DNA of 64,000 nt, from contig JALCMG010000008.1 in assembly GCA_022648325.1 (NCBI GenBank), positions 54,325 through 118,324 on the forward strand, read 5' to 3'. The DNA is from Olsenella sp. (GTDB lineage: Bacteria; Actinomycetota; Coriobacteriia; Coriobacteriales; Atopobiaceae). Positions 1-9,683 of this stretch are shown one piece after another (the stretch's first letter is position 1; each line of letters begins with the position of its first letter). Below the pieces are notes generated by a model that saw only the letters and a program-made list of their open reading frames with translations, was not told the origin of the DNA and made no database searches. The position numbers were made by a program, and so were the translations under genes.

Positions 1-543
1 GAAGTTCGATTGATCGAGAACGGCTAGCCCGAGCGAGGAGTATCCTCCGATAACAAAGCGCTCTAGCAAGGCCGCCAAGAGTACAGAGCAGGTCACCTCA
101 ATGAAATATGCAATTGGGTGAATGACATTCTTTCTTGCTAAGAGCTTTGCGATTCCGAGGATTGCCCAGTAGAAAAACGAACAAAGCCAACGTTGAGTTG
201 GGGCCGAAGCACCAAACTTGCTGAATAACGCCTCGATAATGAGGATAAAGATTGAGCTGCAGAGTACAGGAGAGAGTATTCGATAGATTACGTTCGTCTT
301 GCCCGTAGTGTCATCATAGTCGCTCTCCAACACATAGTTGCGTATGGCAACGGGGCCCAAAAAGATAACGATTGGAATCGTGATTGCGGCTATCAAGAAA
401 TACAGCAATACCCAGTATACGTCTATGTTTTCCAAGCTTTGTTCTCCAATCCATAGAGGTCGAATATCAGCAACATGCAACTCTAGAGGCTTTTGATGCG
501 TAGACGTCACGGCGGCTATTTTACTCAAGTACACTTTAGTCAT
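1..543 (-). CDS. Membrane protein, N-terminal 181 residues (runs off the left edge)
   Basis: Reading the minus strand from the ATG at 543 gives an open frame to base 1 with no stop, so the gene is cut by the window edge. The product starts MTKVYLSKIAAV. It has a hydrophilic stretch of about 35 residues, then hydrophobic segments near residues 43-62 (VYWVLLYFLIAAITIPIVIF), 88-105 and 120-135, and another near 145-160. This looks like a multi-pass membrane protein. I do not recognise the family. Its start codon lies in the loop of the 16-bp inverted repeat shared with the divergent ATPase gene, and no clear ribosome site precedes it. Base composition is lower in GC than the core genes, in line with an accessory region. 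Confidence 0.6.
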   Translation of the reverse strand, partial: MTKVYLSKIAAVTSTHQKPLELHVADIRPLWIGEQSLENIDVYWVLLYFLIAAITIPIVIFLGPVAIRNYVLESDYDDTTGKTNVIYRILSPVLCSSIFILIIEALFSKFGASAPTQRWLCSFFYWAILGIAKLLARKNVIHPIAYFIEVTCSVLLAALLERFVIGGYSSLGLAVLDQSNF

Positions 544-562
544 ATATACTTGAGTAAAATAG
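516..562. promoter_or_regulatory. Perfect 16-bp inverted repeat between divergent genes
   Basis: Bases 516-531 (CTATTTTACTCAAGTA) are the exact reverse complement of bases 547-562, with a 15-bp spacer. The left arm lies inside the first codons of the leftward membrane protein and the right arm ends 4 bp before the ATG at 567 of the ATPase. The half-site core TACTTGAGTA is itself nearly palindromic. The placement suits a shared operator or a hairpin covering both starts. Confidence 0.6.
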
Positions 563-566
563 AATC

Positions 567-1988
567 ATGACGAAAGGGGAGGACGTGTTCGTTGGACGGA
601 GCCAGGAACTTACCGTACTTGAGGATGCCTATGCCACGGGCACATTCCAGATGGTGGTTGTGTACGGCCGCCGGCGCGTGGGAAAGTCGACGCTCCTCCG
701 CAGATTTGTTGCCGACAAGCCAGATGTCAGATTCTTCCAGGCGCGCGAGACCATTGCCGTCGAAAATCTCCGGGCTCTGAGTGCGGTGATTCTCGGACAA
801 GATGAAGCTGACCAGACATTGCCTTCGTACTCAACCTTCGAAGCAGCACTCGACAACGCGTTCAGATATGCAGAGAGCCATCGGATTGTTCTAGTTATCG
901 ATGAGTATCCCTATCTTGCGCAATCCTATCCAGGAATCTCGTCGCTGCTTCAGAACCTGATTGACCGCCGCAAAGGCTCCTCCCATATGATGCTGGTGCT
1001 CTGCGGATCGTCTATGAGCTTCATGGAGCATCAGGTCCTTGGTAGCAAAAGTCCGCTCTATGGCAGGCGCACTGCTCAGCTGAAGGTAAAGCCATTTGAT
1101 GCCTTTGATTCTGCGGTAATGCTCGCTCCTGCAGATGCGGTCCGTTCGGTCGAGCTGTACTCGCTTGTGGGCGGTGTCCCGCTGTATCTCGAGCAGCTCG
1201 ACGGATCGAAATCGACTGAGTGGAACCTTGCTAACCGTATCCTCGGTTTGAGCAGGTATCTCTACGCCGAGCCGGAGAACTACCTCTCGCAGGAAGTGCG
1301 TACTCCGGCACTATACAACGCCGTTATCTCTTCCGTTGCCCGAGGCTGCACGCGACCGGTCGATATAAAAAACGATACGGGGCTCTCTTCCTCTGCGGTG
1401 GCTGGCTATCTCAAGTCCCTTGAGGAGCTTGGCGTGATAGAAAGGATTGCCCCGGTGGGCGATGCCAACAGGAAGCACGCTCGGTACAGAATCTGCGACC
1501 AGCTGTTCCTGGCTCACTTCTCGCTAATCGCTCGCTATGCCGAGCTTGTGGAACGTGGAATGGAACGGCAGGCAGCCGAGAGAATCGTGCGGCGCGATTT
1601 GAGCACGTATGTTGGGCATGCGTTCGAGGATGTCAGCAGGCAATGGCTTACAAGGCAGATGACATCGGGGGATGTCCCCGTTCTCCCCCTTGAGGTTGGC
1701 AGATGGTGGGGAACGGATCCTCGCCGGCGCGAGATGGTGGACGTGGACGTTGCGGCAGTAGGGCTCGATGGCGAGCTTGTTGCCGGGGAGTGCAAGTGGG
1801 AGGCAAGGCCAACTGGCTCGGATGTGCTTGGCACCCTTGCGAATAGGGCGGAGCTGGTTTGCGGCGGCGTATCTCGCACCCTGCTGTTTCTCTTCTCGAA
1901 GTCGGGCTTTACCGATGAGTGCAAGGCCGCCGCGCTTCGTCGGGGTAACGTGCGTCTTGTAACGGTAGACGAGATGTTTGGGCTGTAG
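567..1988 (+). CDS. AAA ATPase of the archaeal-ATPase/DUF234 type
   Basis: The 473-residue protein has a P-loop (GRRRVGKST, residues 34-42), a Walker B (VLVIDEYPYL, about 108-117), a helical winged-helix middle and a C-terminal DUF234-like region. The tail carries D-x-D followed by GECKW near residue 408, which resembles the D...ExK core of restriction-type nucleases. Relatives are common solitary genes in archaea, Bacteroidetes and gut actinobacteria; their role is unproven, and defence or toxin-like roles have been suggested. The start is uncertain. The ATG at 567 has no ribosome site, whereas the GTG at 585 (MFVGRSQEL, the usual family beginning) follows AAAGGGGAGG closely. Transcription must pass through the 16-bp palindrome. 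Confidence 0.85.
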   Translation: MTKGEDVFVGRSQELTVLEDAYATGTFQMVVVYGRRRVGKSTLLRRFVADKPDVRFFQARETIAVENLRALSAVILGQDEADQTLPSYSTFEAALDNAFRYAESHRIVLVIDEYPYLAQSYPGISSLLQNLIDRRKGSSHMMLVLCGSSMSFMEHQVLGSKSPLYGRRTAQLKVKPFDAFDSAVMLAPADAVRSVELYSLVGGVPLYLEQLDGSKSTEWNLANRILGLSRYLYAEPENYLSQEVRTPALYNAVISSVARGCTRPVDIKNDTGLSSSAVAGYLKSLEELGVIERIAPVGDANRKHARYRICDQLFLAHFSLIARYAELVERGMERQAAERIVRRDLSTYVGHAFEDVSRQWLTRQMTSGDVPVLPLEVGRWWGTDPRRREMVDVDVAAVGLDGELVAGECKWEARPTGSDVLGTLANRAELVCGGVSRTLLFLFSKSGFTDECKAAALRRGNVRLVTVDEMFGL

Positions 1989-2212
1989 ATGGCATTGGGC
2001 TAGCGTCCTCAAGCGAGGCCAAGCGACGCGGAATGGCCGGGACCCCGTCATGAAACAAAGGCCCTCTGGCGGGCAACGTGGGTTAGGCTCGGCAGAGCTG
2101 GAAGCTCGGTCGGCTTACCACATTCATGGGAGTCCCAGCCGAGCACTATTCTAACAGGGGCTGGGGCATGCTGTCTCGTTTGGCATAGCGATGTCGTGTT
2201 GGCGGGAATCTG

Positions 2213-2340
2213 CGGTTGGGCTACGGTTTTATCGGGGTGTCCCAAGTACAAACTGATTTGAACATTGTTGAACCGCAGGTCAGAGAATTGCCACTTGCGG
2301 TCTGATATATAAGGGATTGAACAAAAACTGCTGCCAACCG
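2213..2340 (+). repeat. 128-bp terminal-inverted-repeat element, copy 1
   Basis: The element begins CGGTTGGGCTACGGTTTT and ends AAAAACTGCTGCCAACCG, which are imperfect inverted repeats. Its interior shares AAGTACAAA and AACCGCAGGTCAG with the copies at 6327 and 47548. It has no coding capacity, so it looks like a miniature transposable element or a large intergenic hairpin. No clear target-site duplication was seen. Confidence 0.7.
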
Positions 2341-2489
2341 GGAGTGTAGCGGCGAGTGTCGGTATCCATATGAACCCTCGTGTGGGCTCCCGGCAGAACT
2401 CGCCGCTCTCTCATAAAGCCCGAGGCAGCTGGGCAAACTCGACCGCCGTCTAAGAAGAGGAGATATTCTCTGTGGGGAGCGAGCGGGGC

Positions 2490-2685
2490 GGTGCCCGGGC
2501 AAGGGTTTGTGCGCCCCCGCTGCAGGAATGCGCCTTCGGGCGACAATTTGGCGCCGGAGGGCACGTTGTAGCAGCAGTCGCTGACAAAATAGGCCTTCGG
2601 GTGCCAAAACGGCGCCGACGCGCCCCGTTATCGAAGCAATCACGTAGAAAAGGGGCTCTCGGGCGTCAAAGTGACCCCGGAGGCC
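2490..2685. repeat. Cluster of 55-57-bp palindromic units
   Basis: Units at 2490-2544, 2551-2605 and 2611-2667 each have inverted ends of the type GTCGCCNGAGG. They are joined by short palindromes such as the one at 2533-2560. Read on the minus strand, the third unit shares CGTGATTGCTNCGATA with the unit at 61755-61811. Identical unit length and shared interiors across four loci mark a dispersed family, not a CRISPR array. Confidence 0.65.
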
Positions 2686-2822
2686 TGTCAGTTGCCCCTC
2701 TCGGCACGTCCGTTTTCCATGGTGTCCGCGCTGGTTCGCTGTTGCCGGTTCAAGTTTCCACGCGTCACGCGTATCATTGAGCAGCACGCAAGATGGAACA
2801 GAGTAAGGGAGAGCTGTCTGCA

Positions 2823-3725
2823 ATGAAGGGCATCATCCTGGCGGGCGGCTCCGGCACGCGCCTGTACCCGCTCACGAGCGTGACGAGCAAGCAGCTGCTG
2901 CCGGTCTACGACAAGCCCATGGTCTACTACCCGCTCTCAACGCTCATGCTCGCGGGCATCCGCGACGTCCTCATCGTTTCGACGCCGCAGGACACGCCCA
3001 ACTTCGGGCGCCTGCTGGGCGACGGCTCCCGGTTCGGCGTCTCCCTCTCCTACGCGGTGCAGCCCGAGCCCGACGGCCTCGCGCGCGCCTTCCACTACGG
3101 CAGGGGGTTCGTGGCGGGCGGCCCGTGCGCGCTCGTCCTGGGCGACAACATCTTCTACGGCAACGGCCTCTCGCGCCGCCTGCGCCGCGCGGCGGCCAGC
3201 GCGGAGGGGGGCCGCGCGACGGTCTTCGGCTACCGCGTGGACGACCCGGAGCGCTTCGGCGTCGTTGAGTTCGACGAGGACTACAACGCGGTCTCGATCG
3301 AGGAGAAGCCGGCGCGCCCCAAGTCGGGCTACGCCGTGACGGGCCTCTACTTCTACGACGAGAGGGTCACGGAGTACGCGGACCGCGTGGCGCCCTCCGC
3401 CCGCGGGGAGTACGAGATCACCGACCTCAACCGCATGTACCTCGAGGACGGCACGCTCGACGTGGTGACGCTGGGGCGCGGCTACGCATGGCTGGACACC
3501 GGCACCGTGGAGAGCCTCTTCGAGGCCGGCCAGTTCGTGCGCACCGTCGAGGAGGCGCAGGGCCTGCCCGTCTCGGTGCCCGAGGAGATCGCGTTCGAGA
3601 ACGGCTGGATTGGCAGGGACGAGCTGCTCGGCGCCGCGGGGAGGTACGGCAGGTCCGCCTACGGCCAGCACCTCAGGGTCGTGGCCGAGGGCGGCATCGT
3701 GCCCGACGGAAGGGCGGGGGAGTAG
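2823..3725 (+). CDS. rmlA: Glucose-1-phosphate thymidylyltransferase
   Basis: This 300-residue enzyme joins glucose-1-phosphate and dTTP to make dTDP-glucose, the first step of dTDP-L-rhamnose synthesis. The nucleotide-binding signature [11 protein letters not shown] lies at residues 8-18. Further family motifs are [19 protein letters not shown] and SIEEKP. The ATG at 2823 is preferred because AGGGAGA lies 9-10 bases upstream and the protein then starts MKGIILAGG like its relatives; the upstream ATG at 2793 would only add ten atypical residues. It is the first gene of rmlA-rmlB-rmlCD, with 3 bp to rmlB. The operon is noticeably more GC-rich and uses more AGG arginine codons than the neighbouring genes. 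Confidence 0.96.
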   Translation: MKGIILAGGSGTRLYPLTSVTSKQLLPVYDKPMVYYPLSTLMLAGIRDVLIVSTPQDTPNFGRLLGDGSRFGVSLSYAVQPEPDGLARAFHYGRGFVAGGPCALVLGDNIFYGNGLSRRLRRAAASAEGGRATVFGYRVDDPERFGVVEFDEDYNAVSIEEKPARPKSGYAVTGLYFYDERVTEYADRVAPSARGEYEITDLNRMYLEDGTLDVVTLGRGYAWLDTGTVESLFEAGQFVRTVEEAQGLPVSVPEEIAFENGWIGRDELLGAAGRYGRSAYGQHLRVVAEGGIVPDGRAGE

Positions 3726-4748
<1,023 letters not shown>

Positions 4749-4759
4749 GGAACTCATCC

Positions 4760-6226
4760 ATGTCTGACATCGAGTTCGAGAAAGAGCTGAAGGTAAGCGA
4801 GACCGGCATCGGGGGCCTGGAGGTCGTGGAGCTTCCCGTCCACGGCGACCCCCGCGGCTGGTTCAAGGAGAACTGGCAGCGCGCCAAGATGGTCGCCCTC
4901 GGCGTCCCCGACATGCGCGTCGTGCAGAACAACGTGTCGTTCAACGCGGAGCGCGGCGTCACCCGCGGGATCCACGCCGAGCCCTGGGACAAGTTCGTCT
5001 CCGTGGCCACCGGCTCCGTCTTCGGCGCGTGGGTGGACCTGCGCGCGGGCAGCCCCACCTACGGGCGCGTCTACACCGCGACGCTCGACCCGTCGAGGGC
5101 CATCTACGTGCCCCGCGGCGTCGGAAACTCCTTCCAGGCGCTGGAGGACGGCACCGCCTACACCTACCTGGTGGACGCGCACTGGTCCGCGGGGCTGAGG
5201 GGGACGTACACCTTCGTGAGCCTCGCCGACCCCGAGCTCCACATCGACTGGCCCATCCCGCTCGACCAGGCCACGCTCTCCGAGGCGGACAAGGGGCACC
5301 CGATGCTCGCGGACGTCGTCCCCATGGCGCCGAAGAGGACGCTCGTCACGGGCTGCGACGGCCAGCTGGGGCGCGCGGTGCGCTCGCTCGCCGGGGAGAG
5401 GGGCGTCTCGGGCACCTTCGACTTCTGCGACATAGACGAGTTCGACCTCTCCGACCCGGACGCCTACTCGCAGTACGACTGGGACCTCTACGGCACCGTG
5501 GTCAACTGCGGCGCCTACACGGCGGTCGACAGGGCCGAGACCCCCGAGGGCCGCGTCGCCGCCTGGGGGGCCAACGCCGCGGGCCCGGCGCTGCTCGCCC
5601 GGACCTGCGCCGAGCACGGGATGACCCTCGTGCACATATCGAGCGACTACGTCTTCGACGGGACGCGCGAGCTCCACGACGAGGGGGAGCCATTCTCGCC
5701 TCTATCCGTCTACGGCCAGTCCAAGGCTGCCGGCGACCTCGCCGTGGCCGGGTGCCCCAGGCACTACGTGCTGCGCAGCTCGTGGGTCATCGGCGACGGC
5801 CGCAACTTCGTGAGGACCATGGTGGGGCTCTCGGACCGCGTCGCCGACCCGGATGATAGGCTGGACGAGGTCACCGTGGTCGACGACCAGCTGGGCAGGC
5901 TCACCTTCACGCGCGACATGGCCGCCGCGATCCTCCACCTGCTGGACAGCCACGCCCCCTACGGCACCTACGACTGCACCGGCTCCGGCGCGGCGCGCTC
6001 CTGGGCGGACGTCGCCCGCGCCTGCTTCGAGGCCGCCAACGGCAACGGGGACGCGGTGGTGCCCGTCTCCACCGCGGAGTACTACGCCGGCGCCGCCGGC
6101 CCCGTGGCCCCGCGCCCCGCCCACTCCGCGCTCGACCTCTCGAGGCTCGAGGCCACGGGCTTCCACATGCCGGACTGGGAGCAGGAGCTCAAGGAGTACC
6201 TGGCCTCTCTGCTCGGCAAGCGATAG
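4760..6226 (+). CDS. rmlCD: Bifunctional dTDP-4-dehydrorhamnose 3,5-epimerase/reductase (RmlC-RmlD fusion)
   Basis: The 488-residue protein joins the last two enzymes of the pathway. Residues 1 to about 190 are RmlC-like, with RGWFKENWQ, the catalytic-His region TRGIHAEPW and the cupin tract YVPRGVGNSFQ. From about residue 193 an RmlD SDR begins with LVTGCDGQLGRAV, followed by NCGAYTAVDRAE, SSDYVFDG and the YGQSKAAGD Tyr/Lys pair. In most bacteria these are separate genes; fused forms are known in some actinobacteria. The product is dTDP-L-rhamnose for surface polysaccharide. The nearest glycosyltransferases are 33 kb away, so its user is not next to it. Confidence 0.94.
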   Translation: MSDIEFEKELKVSETGIGGLEVVELPVHGDPRGWFKENWQRAKMVALGVPDMRVVQNNVSFNAERGVTRGIHAEPWDKFVSVATGSVFGAWVDLRAGSPTYGRVYTATLDPSRAIYVPRGVGNSFQALEDGTAYTYLVDAHWSAGLRGTYTFVSLADPELHIDWPIPLDQATLSEADKGHPMLADVVPMAPKRTLVTGCDGQLGRAVRSLAGERGVSGTFDFCDIDEFDLSDPDAYSQYDWDLYGTVVNCGAYTAVDRAETPEGRVAAWGANAAGPALLARTCAEHGMTLVHISSDYVFDGTRELHDEGEPFSPLSVYGQSKAAGDLAVAGCPRHYVLRSSWVIGDGRNFVRTMVGLSDRVADPDDRLDEVTVVDDQLGRLTFTRDMAAAILHLLDSHAPYGTYDCTGSGAARSWADVARACFEAANGNGDAVVPVSTAEYYAGAAGPVAPRPAHSALDLSRLEATGFHMPDWEQELKEYLASLLGKR

Positions 6227-6289
6227 AGCCGTCGTTTCATAGCCCGTTAGCTGATTCCGGGCATTTTGACTAGCTGAATACGTAATTGA

Positions 6290-6325
6290 GAGGCGGGGCT
6301 ACATGAGCGCCCCCGCCTCATTTTT
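6290..6325 (+). terminator. Rho-independent terminator of the rml operon
   Basis: GAGGCGGGG (6290-6298) pairs with CCCCGCCTC (6311-6319), followed by ATTTTT. It lies 64 bp after rmlCD and directly abuts the second 128-bp repeat. Confidence 0.85.
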
Positions 6326-6326
6326 A

Positions 6327-6454
6327 CGGTTGGGCTACGGTTTTTCTGGGGTACCGCAGGTACAAAACGGTTCGAAGCCTGATAAACCGCAGGTCAGGGA
6401 ATTGACTCTGCGTAGCAGTCACATTAGAAGTCTCACCAAAACTGCTGCCAACCG
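6327..6454 (+). repeat. 128-bp terminal-inverted-repeat element, copy 2
   Basis: The length is exactly that of copy 1, the termini are near-identical (CGGTTGGGCTACGGTTTTT and AAACTGCTGCCAACCG), and the interior shares GTACAAA, GATAAACCGCAGGTCAGGGA and AATTG. It has the same orientation as copy 1, so the two bracket the rml operon as direct repeats. Confidence 0.7.
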
Positions 6455-6518
6455 GAACGCGGCTCTGGCTATTCGCAAGTGTGGGCAATCTGACCACGGG
6501 ACGCGTCGATAATGAGAG

Positions 6519-9491
6519 GTGACAGCACCAGAAGCAAGCAAAGGAATGGCTGCGGTGACGATTCCTCGGGACATACATGCAGCGGAGCCCATCTTCTCGT
6601 ACGAGGCGCGAATCGCCGGCGCCGCCCTGCGCTTCTCTCGATTCATTTGTGGCGTTGGCGGAGCGAGTGATGTTATTCTCTGCACTACTGAGGACGGCAG
6701 GGAGGTCGTTGCGCTCGCAAGCGAGTGGCCGCGCGAGGACCGATGCGGCGCCTCACGCGGCCAACCCGGAACCGTAACGCGCACCAGCTCAGACTCGCAG
6801 AAGATTGCGCTCTACCGGTCGCTCTTCCGAGGCCGAGAAGACGCTTACGCGAATAGCTACCTGCGCAAAGACGGTCGTATGGGATACAGCCCCGCCTGTT
6901 CGAACGCGTGGAAGCCCGGTCTGTGTGACCGCCGCCACGTGGGGTGCGACAAGTGCGGCAACCGAAGCCTGCACGCGCTGGATGACGACGCTCTCAAGCG
7001 CCACTTCAAGGGGGTTGACCCCCGCAATCGCGACGTGGTGGGGCTCTATCCCATGACGGAGGCTTCTACCTGCTGGCTTCTCGTCGCGGACTTTGATGAC
7101 GATGGTTGGCAGGAGGCAGCCTGTGCCTATCGTGACGCTTGCCGCAGGCGCGGGCTCGACTGCGCTGTGGAAAGGTCTCGGTCCGGGCATGGCGCTCACG
7201 TCTGGCTGTTCTTCGAGGAGGCGATCCCCGCGCGTGAGGCCAGGGCCCTGGGGACGCTTCTTTTGGATGACGCGCGCCGGCATTGCTCCAAGCTGGGATT
7301 CGGCTCGTATGACAGGCTTTTTCCCACGCAGGACACAATCTCCTCCGACGGTCTGGGTAACCTCATTGCGCTTCCATTGCAGGGTGCTGCGGTCAGGAAG
7401 GGGAACAGCGTTTTTGTCGACGACGCGTTCTCTCCCTATGCCGACCAGTGGACGTTCCTCTCGTCTGTGAAAAAGGTCCCGGTAGCGATGGCGCGTGAGC
7501 TGCTGGAGAGCGGCGGCACGGCACCTGCTGGAGCGAGCGATGCCGAAGCCGCAATGCCGCCGAACGTGGTGGTCTCTGTTGGGGGCATGATCGCGTTGGA
7601 TAAAGGAGCCCTTCCTCAGACGGCGATCGCGGACCTTTCTCGTCTTGCCGCAATGGCGAACCCAGAGTTTTTCCTCAAGCAGCGCATGCACCAAAAGATC
7701 TATCCAGCAAAGACGCCTCGCTACCTCTGGTTTGGCGAGGAGGATGAGGCTGAGTTGCGTTTGCCCCGAGGCTGCCTTCGCGATGCGGTGAAATACCTGC
7801 ACGAGCGGGGCGTGAAGACGCAGATAAGGGACTGTCGCACGGAAGGTCATGCGCCTCACGCGCGCTTTGCCGGGAGCTTTAGGCCTGGTCAGCGCGAGGC
7901 GCTGAACGCACTTGCCGAGCATGACGACGGAATACTGGTGGCGCCCACTGGCTTTGGAAAGACCGTGATCGCAGCCGGCCTAATTGCTGAGAAGGGCGTA
8001 AACACGCTGGTGCTGGTCCCAAAAAGCTCACTGCTGGAGCAGTGGCGGGAGTCTCTCTGCAAGTTCCTGCAGATTGACGACGAGGCGCCCACACTGCTTA
8101 CGCCGACGGGCAGAAAAGCGCGACATCAGCCGGGAAAAGTTGGGGTGATTGGTGGCGGCAAGAGGTTGCCGAGCGGGTTGGTAGACATTGCGTTGGTTCC
8201 ATCTCTTATCGAAGGCGGGGCGGTGCCGGGTGACCGGCGGGTGAGTGAGCTGGTCTCTAGCTACGGCATGGTTTTGGTGGACGAGGCGCAGCACGTTCCC
8301 GCATCTGGGCTGGTAGAGGTGCTAAAAGCTAGTGGAGCCCGCTACGTGTTTGGTCTAACTGCCACGCCAAAGCGCAAGGACAAGTTGGAAAGGGCGCTTC
8401 AGTTGTTTCTCGGTCCCGTACGCATGAAGGTGCAGGGTAACGGGCAGTCGACAGCTGGTGGCGTGAGCCGTGTGCTTGTGCCGAGGTTCACCGGCGTGAG
8501 GCTTCCCGAAGACGTTGACGCTGGGGATTGGAACGCCCTTCTGGACCTGGTTTGCAAACACGAGGAGAGAAACGCGCTGATTGCGCGCGATGCGTGCGAC
8601 GCCGTGCTGCAAGGAAGGTATCCAATTGTGCTCACCAGGCGCGTGGAGCACGCAAAAACGCTTTCATCCTTGATAGAGAAGCGACTACAGCAGGAGTGGC
8701 GCGCGACCGGCACGGAAGGGGCAGGGGAACCGTCTGTAATCACGCTTGTGGGAAGCGACGATGCCAGGGCGAGAAGGGAGCGGCTAGAGCAATTGCGCAA
8801 GCTCCCGCCTGAGCGCATTGCCTGCATTGTTGCTACAGACAGCTATGTTGGCGAAGGGTTTGACGAGCCGAGGCTCGATACGCTGCTGCTAGCAGCTCCC
8901 GTGGCGTGGGAAGGCCTGCTCACACAGCTTGTGGGGAGGATACAGCGTGATTTGCCGGGGAAGCGTTCGCCTCAGGTCTATGACTACGTCGACGAGCTGG
9001 TGCCGTTGCTGGCAAGGCAGTGGCATGAAAGGCTTAAGGCGTATGCGAGGCTTGGGTATGTGGTCGAGGGGCCCGAGGCGAATGGTGTCGAGAACCACAT
9101 TGTGACAGCTGGCCCGGCGGCTATGGAACTGCTTCGGCGTGATGTGAAGAGCGCGAGAGCGGAGATTACTCTTGTCTCGGCTTGGGTGGTGTCGAAGGCG
9201 GTTGGTGCCATTGCGCCTGCTCTGGTCGCGGCGGTCAGTCGAGGCGTGAGCGTGACGGTTGTGGCGCGGACGCGCGATGATGCCGGTGACGTGGATGCGT
9301 GCCTTGATGAGCTAGAAGAGGCCGGTTGCAAGGTCAAGCATGGTAAACGCAGAGTTCCGAATTCCGCAGTGTTTGATGGGTCGCTCGTATGGTTTGGGGG
9401 AATCCCGCCGCTTGCGTTTGCACATGCCGACGACTGCAGCATCAGGATTGTGAACCGCGAGCTTGCCGCAGAGCTTGAGGGTGCGCTGTGA
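6519..9491 (+). CDS. TOTE-type primase-helicase with degenerate PLD-like tail
   Basis: This is a 990-residue multidomain protein. An N-terminal extension (about 1-87) is followed by an archaeo-eukaryotic-type primase, about residues 88-317. That domain has a Cys cluster (PACSNAWKPGLC...CDKCG), the catalytic DFDDD and the SGHGAH motif. A superfamily-2 helicase starts near residue 453 with FRPGQREAL, VAPTGFGKT and VDEAQH, and ends with the GEGFDEP and QLVGRIQR motifs. The last 130 residues resemble a phospholipase-D-like domain whose HKD-equivalent reads PNSAVFD, so it is probably inactive. Such primase-helicases are classed with TOTE conflict systems of mobile elements and defence islands. The start (GTG 6519 or ATG 6546) is unclear; neither has a good ribosome site. 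Confidence 0.85.
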   Translation: MTAPEASKGMAAVTIPRDIHAAEPIFSYEARIAGAALRFSRFICGVGGASDVILCTTEDGREVVALASEWPREDRCGASRGQPGTVTRTSSDSQKIALYRSLFRGREDAYANSYLRKDGRMGYSPACSNAWKPGLCDRRHVGCDKCGNRSLHALDDDALKRHFKGVDPRNRDVVGLYPMTEASTCWLLVADFDDDGWQEAACAYRDACRRRGLDCAVERSRSGHGAHVWLFFEEAIPAREARALGTLLLDDARRHCSKLGFGSYDRLFPTQDTISSDGLGNLIALPLQGAAVRKGNSVFVDDAFSPYADQWTFLSSVKKVPVAMARELLESGGTAPAGASDAEAAMPPNVVVSVGGMIALDKGALPQTAIADLSRLAAMANPEFFLKQRMHQKIYPAKTPRYLWFGEEDEAELRLPRGCLRDAVKYLHERGVKTQIRDCRTEGHAPHARFAGSFRPGQREALNALAEHDDGILVAPTGFGKTVIAAGLIAEKGVNTLVLVPKSSLLEQWRESLCKFLQIDDEAPTLLTPTGRKARHQPGKVGVIGGGKRLPSGLVDIALVPSLIEGGAVPGDRRVSELVSSYGMVLVDEAQHVPASGLVEVLKASGARYVFGLTATPKRKDKLERALQLFLGPVRMKVQGNGQSTAGGVSRVLVPRFTGVRLPEDVDAGDWNALLDLVCKHEERNALIARDACDAVLQGRYPIVLTRRVEHAKTLSSLIEKRLQQEWRATGTEGAGEPSVITLVGSDDARARRERLEQLRKLPPERIACIVATDSYVGEGFDEPRLDTLLLAAPVAWEGLLTQLVGRIQRDLPGKRSPQVYDYVDELVPLLARQWHERLKAYARLGYVVEGPEANGVENHIVTAGPAAMELLRRDVKSARAEITLVSAWVVSKAVGAIAPALVAAVSRGVSVTVVARTRDDAGDVDACLDELEEAGCKVKHGKRRVPNSAVFDGSLVWFGGIPPLAFAHADDCSIRIVNRELAAELEGAL

Positions 9492-9607
9492 GCGGTGGCG
9501 CTAGGCGCTTTGACTAGGTTTGAGAGGTTCCGCTCGACGTGCGATAGTTGTTGCGCGGCAGAGAATGACAGCTACGAGTAGAATACATTAATGGTTACCT
9601 GAGGGTA

Positions 9608-9636
9608 TTTACAAATCGTTTTTTGGAACTTATTAT
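9608..9636 (+). promoter_or_regulatory. Promoter of the ATPase/Toprim pair
   Basis: TTTACA (9608-9613) and TATTAT (9631-9636) are separated by exactly 17 bp, in an AT-rich stretch (9600-9665) that stands out from the surrounding GC-rich DNA. The ATPase start is 48 bp further on. Confidence 0.5.
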
Positions 9637-9683
9637 TCCAATTATTATATTAAATACCATGAATTTCGATATCGGAGCGAGCA

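Larger units (their letters stand above)
1989..2822. other. Gene-free interval rich in repeats
   Basis: No convincing coding frame is present between the ATPase and rmlA. The interval holds one 128-bp inverted-repeat element (2213-2340) and a cluster of three 55-57-bp palindromic units (2490-2685). Bases 1989-2212 show nothing I can name. The promoter of the rml operon should lie in about 2690-2810, but I see no strong consensus. Confidence 0.6.

Noticed and set aside
2490..2685. CRISPR array (palindromic repeats alternating with about 30-bp spacers)
   Set aside because: The spacers are not unique: they recur in diverged form at 48211, 55755 and 61695, so this is an interspersed repeat family.
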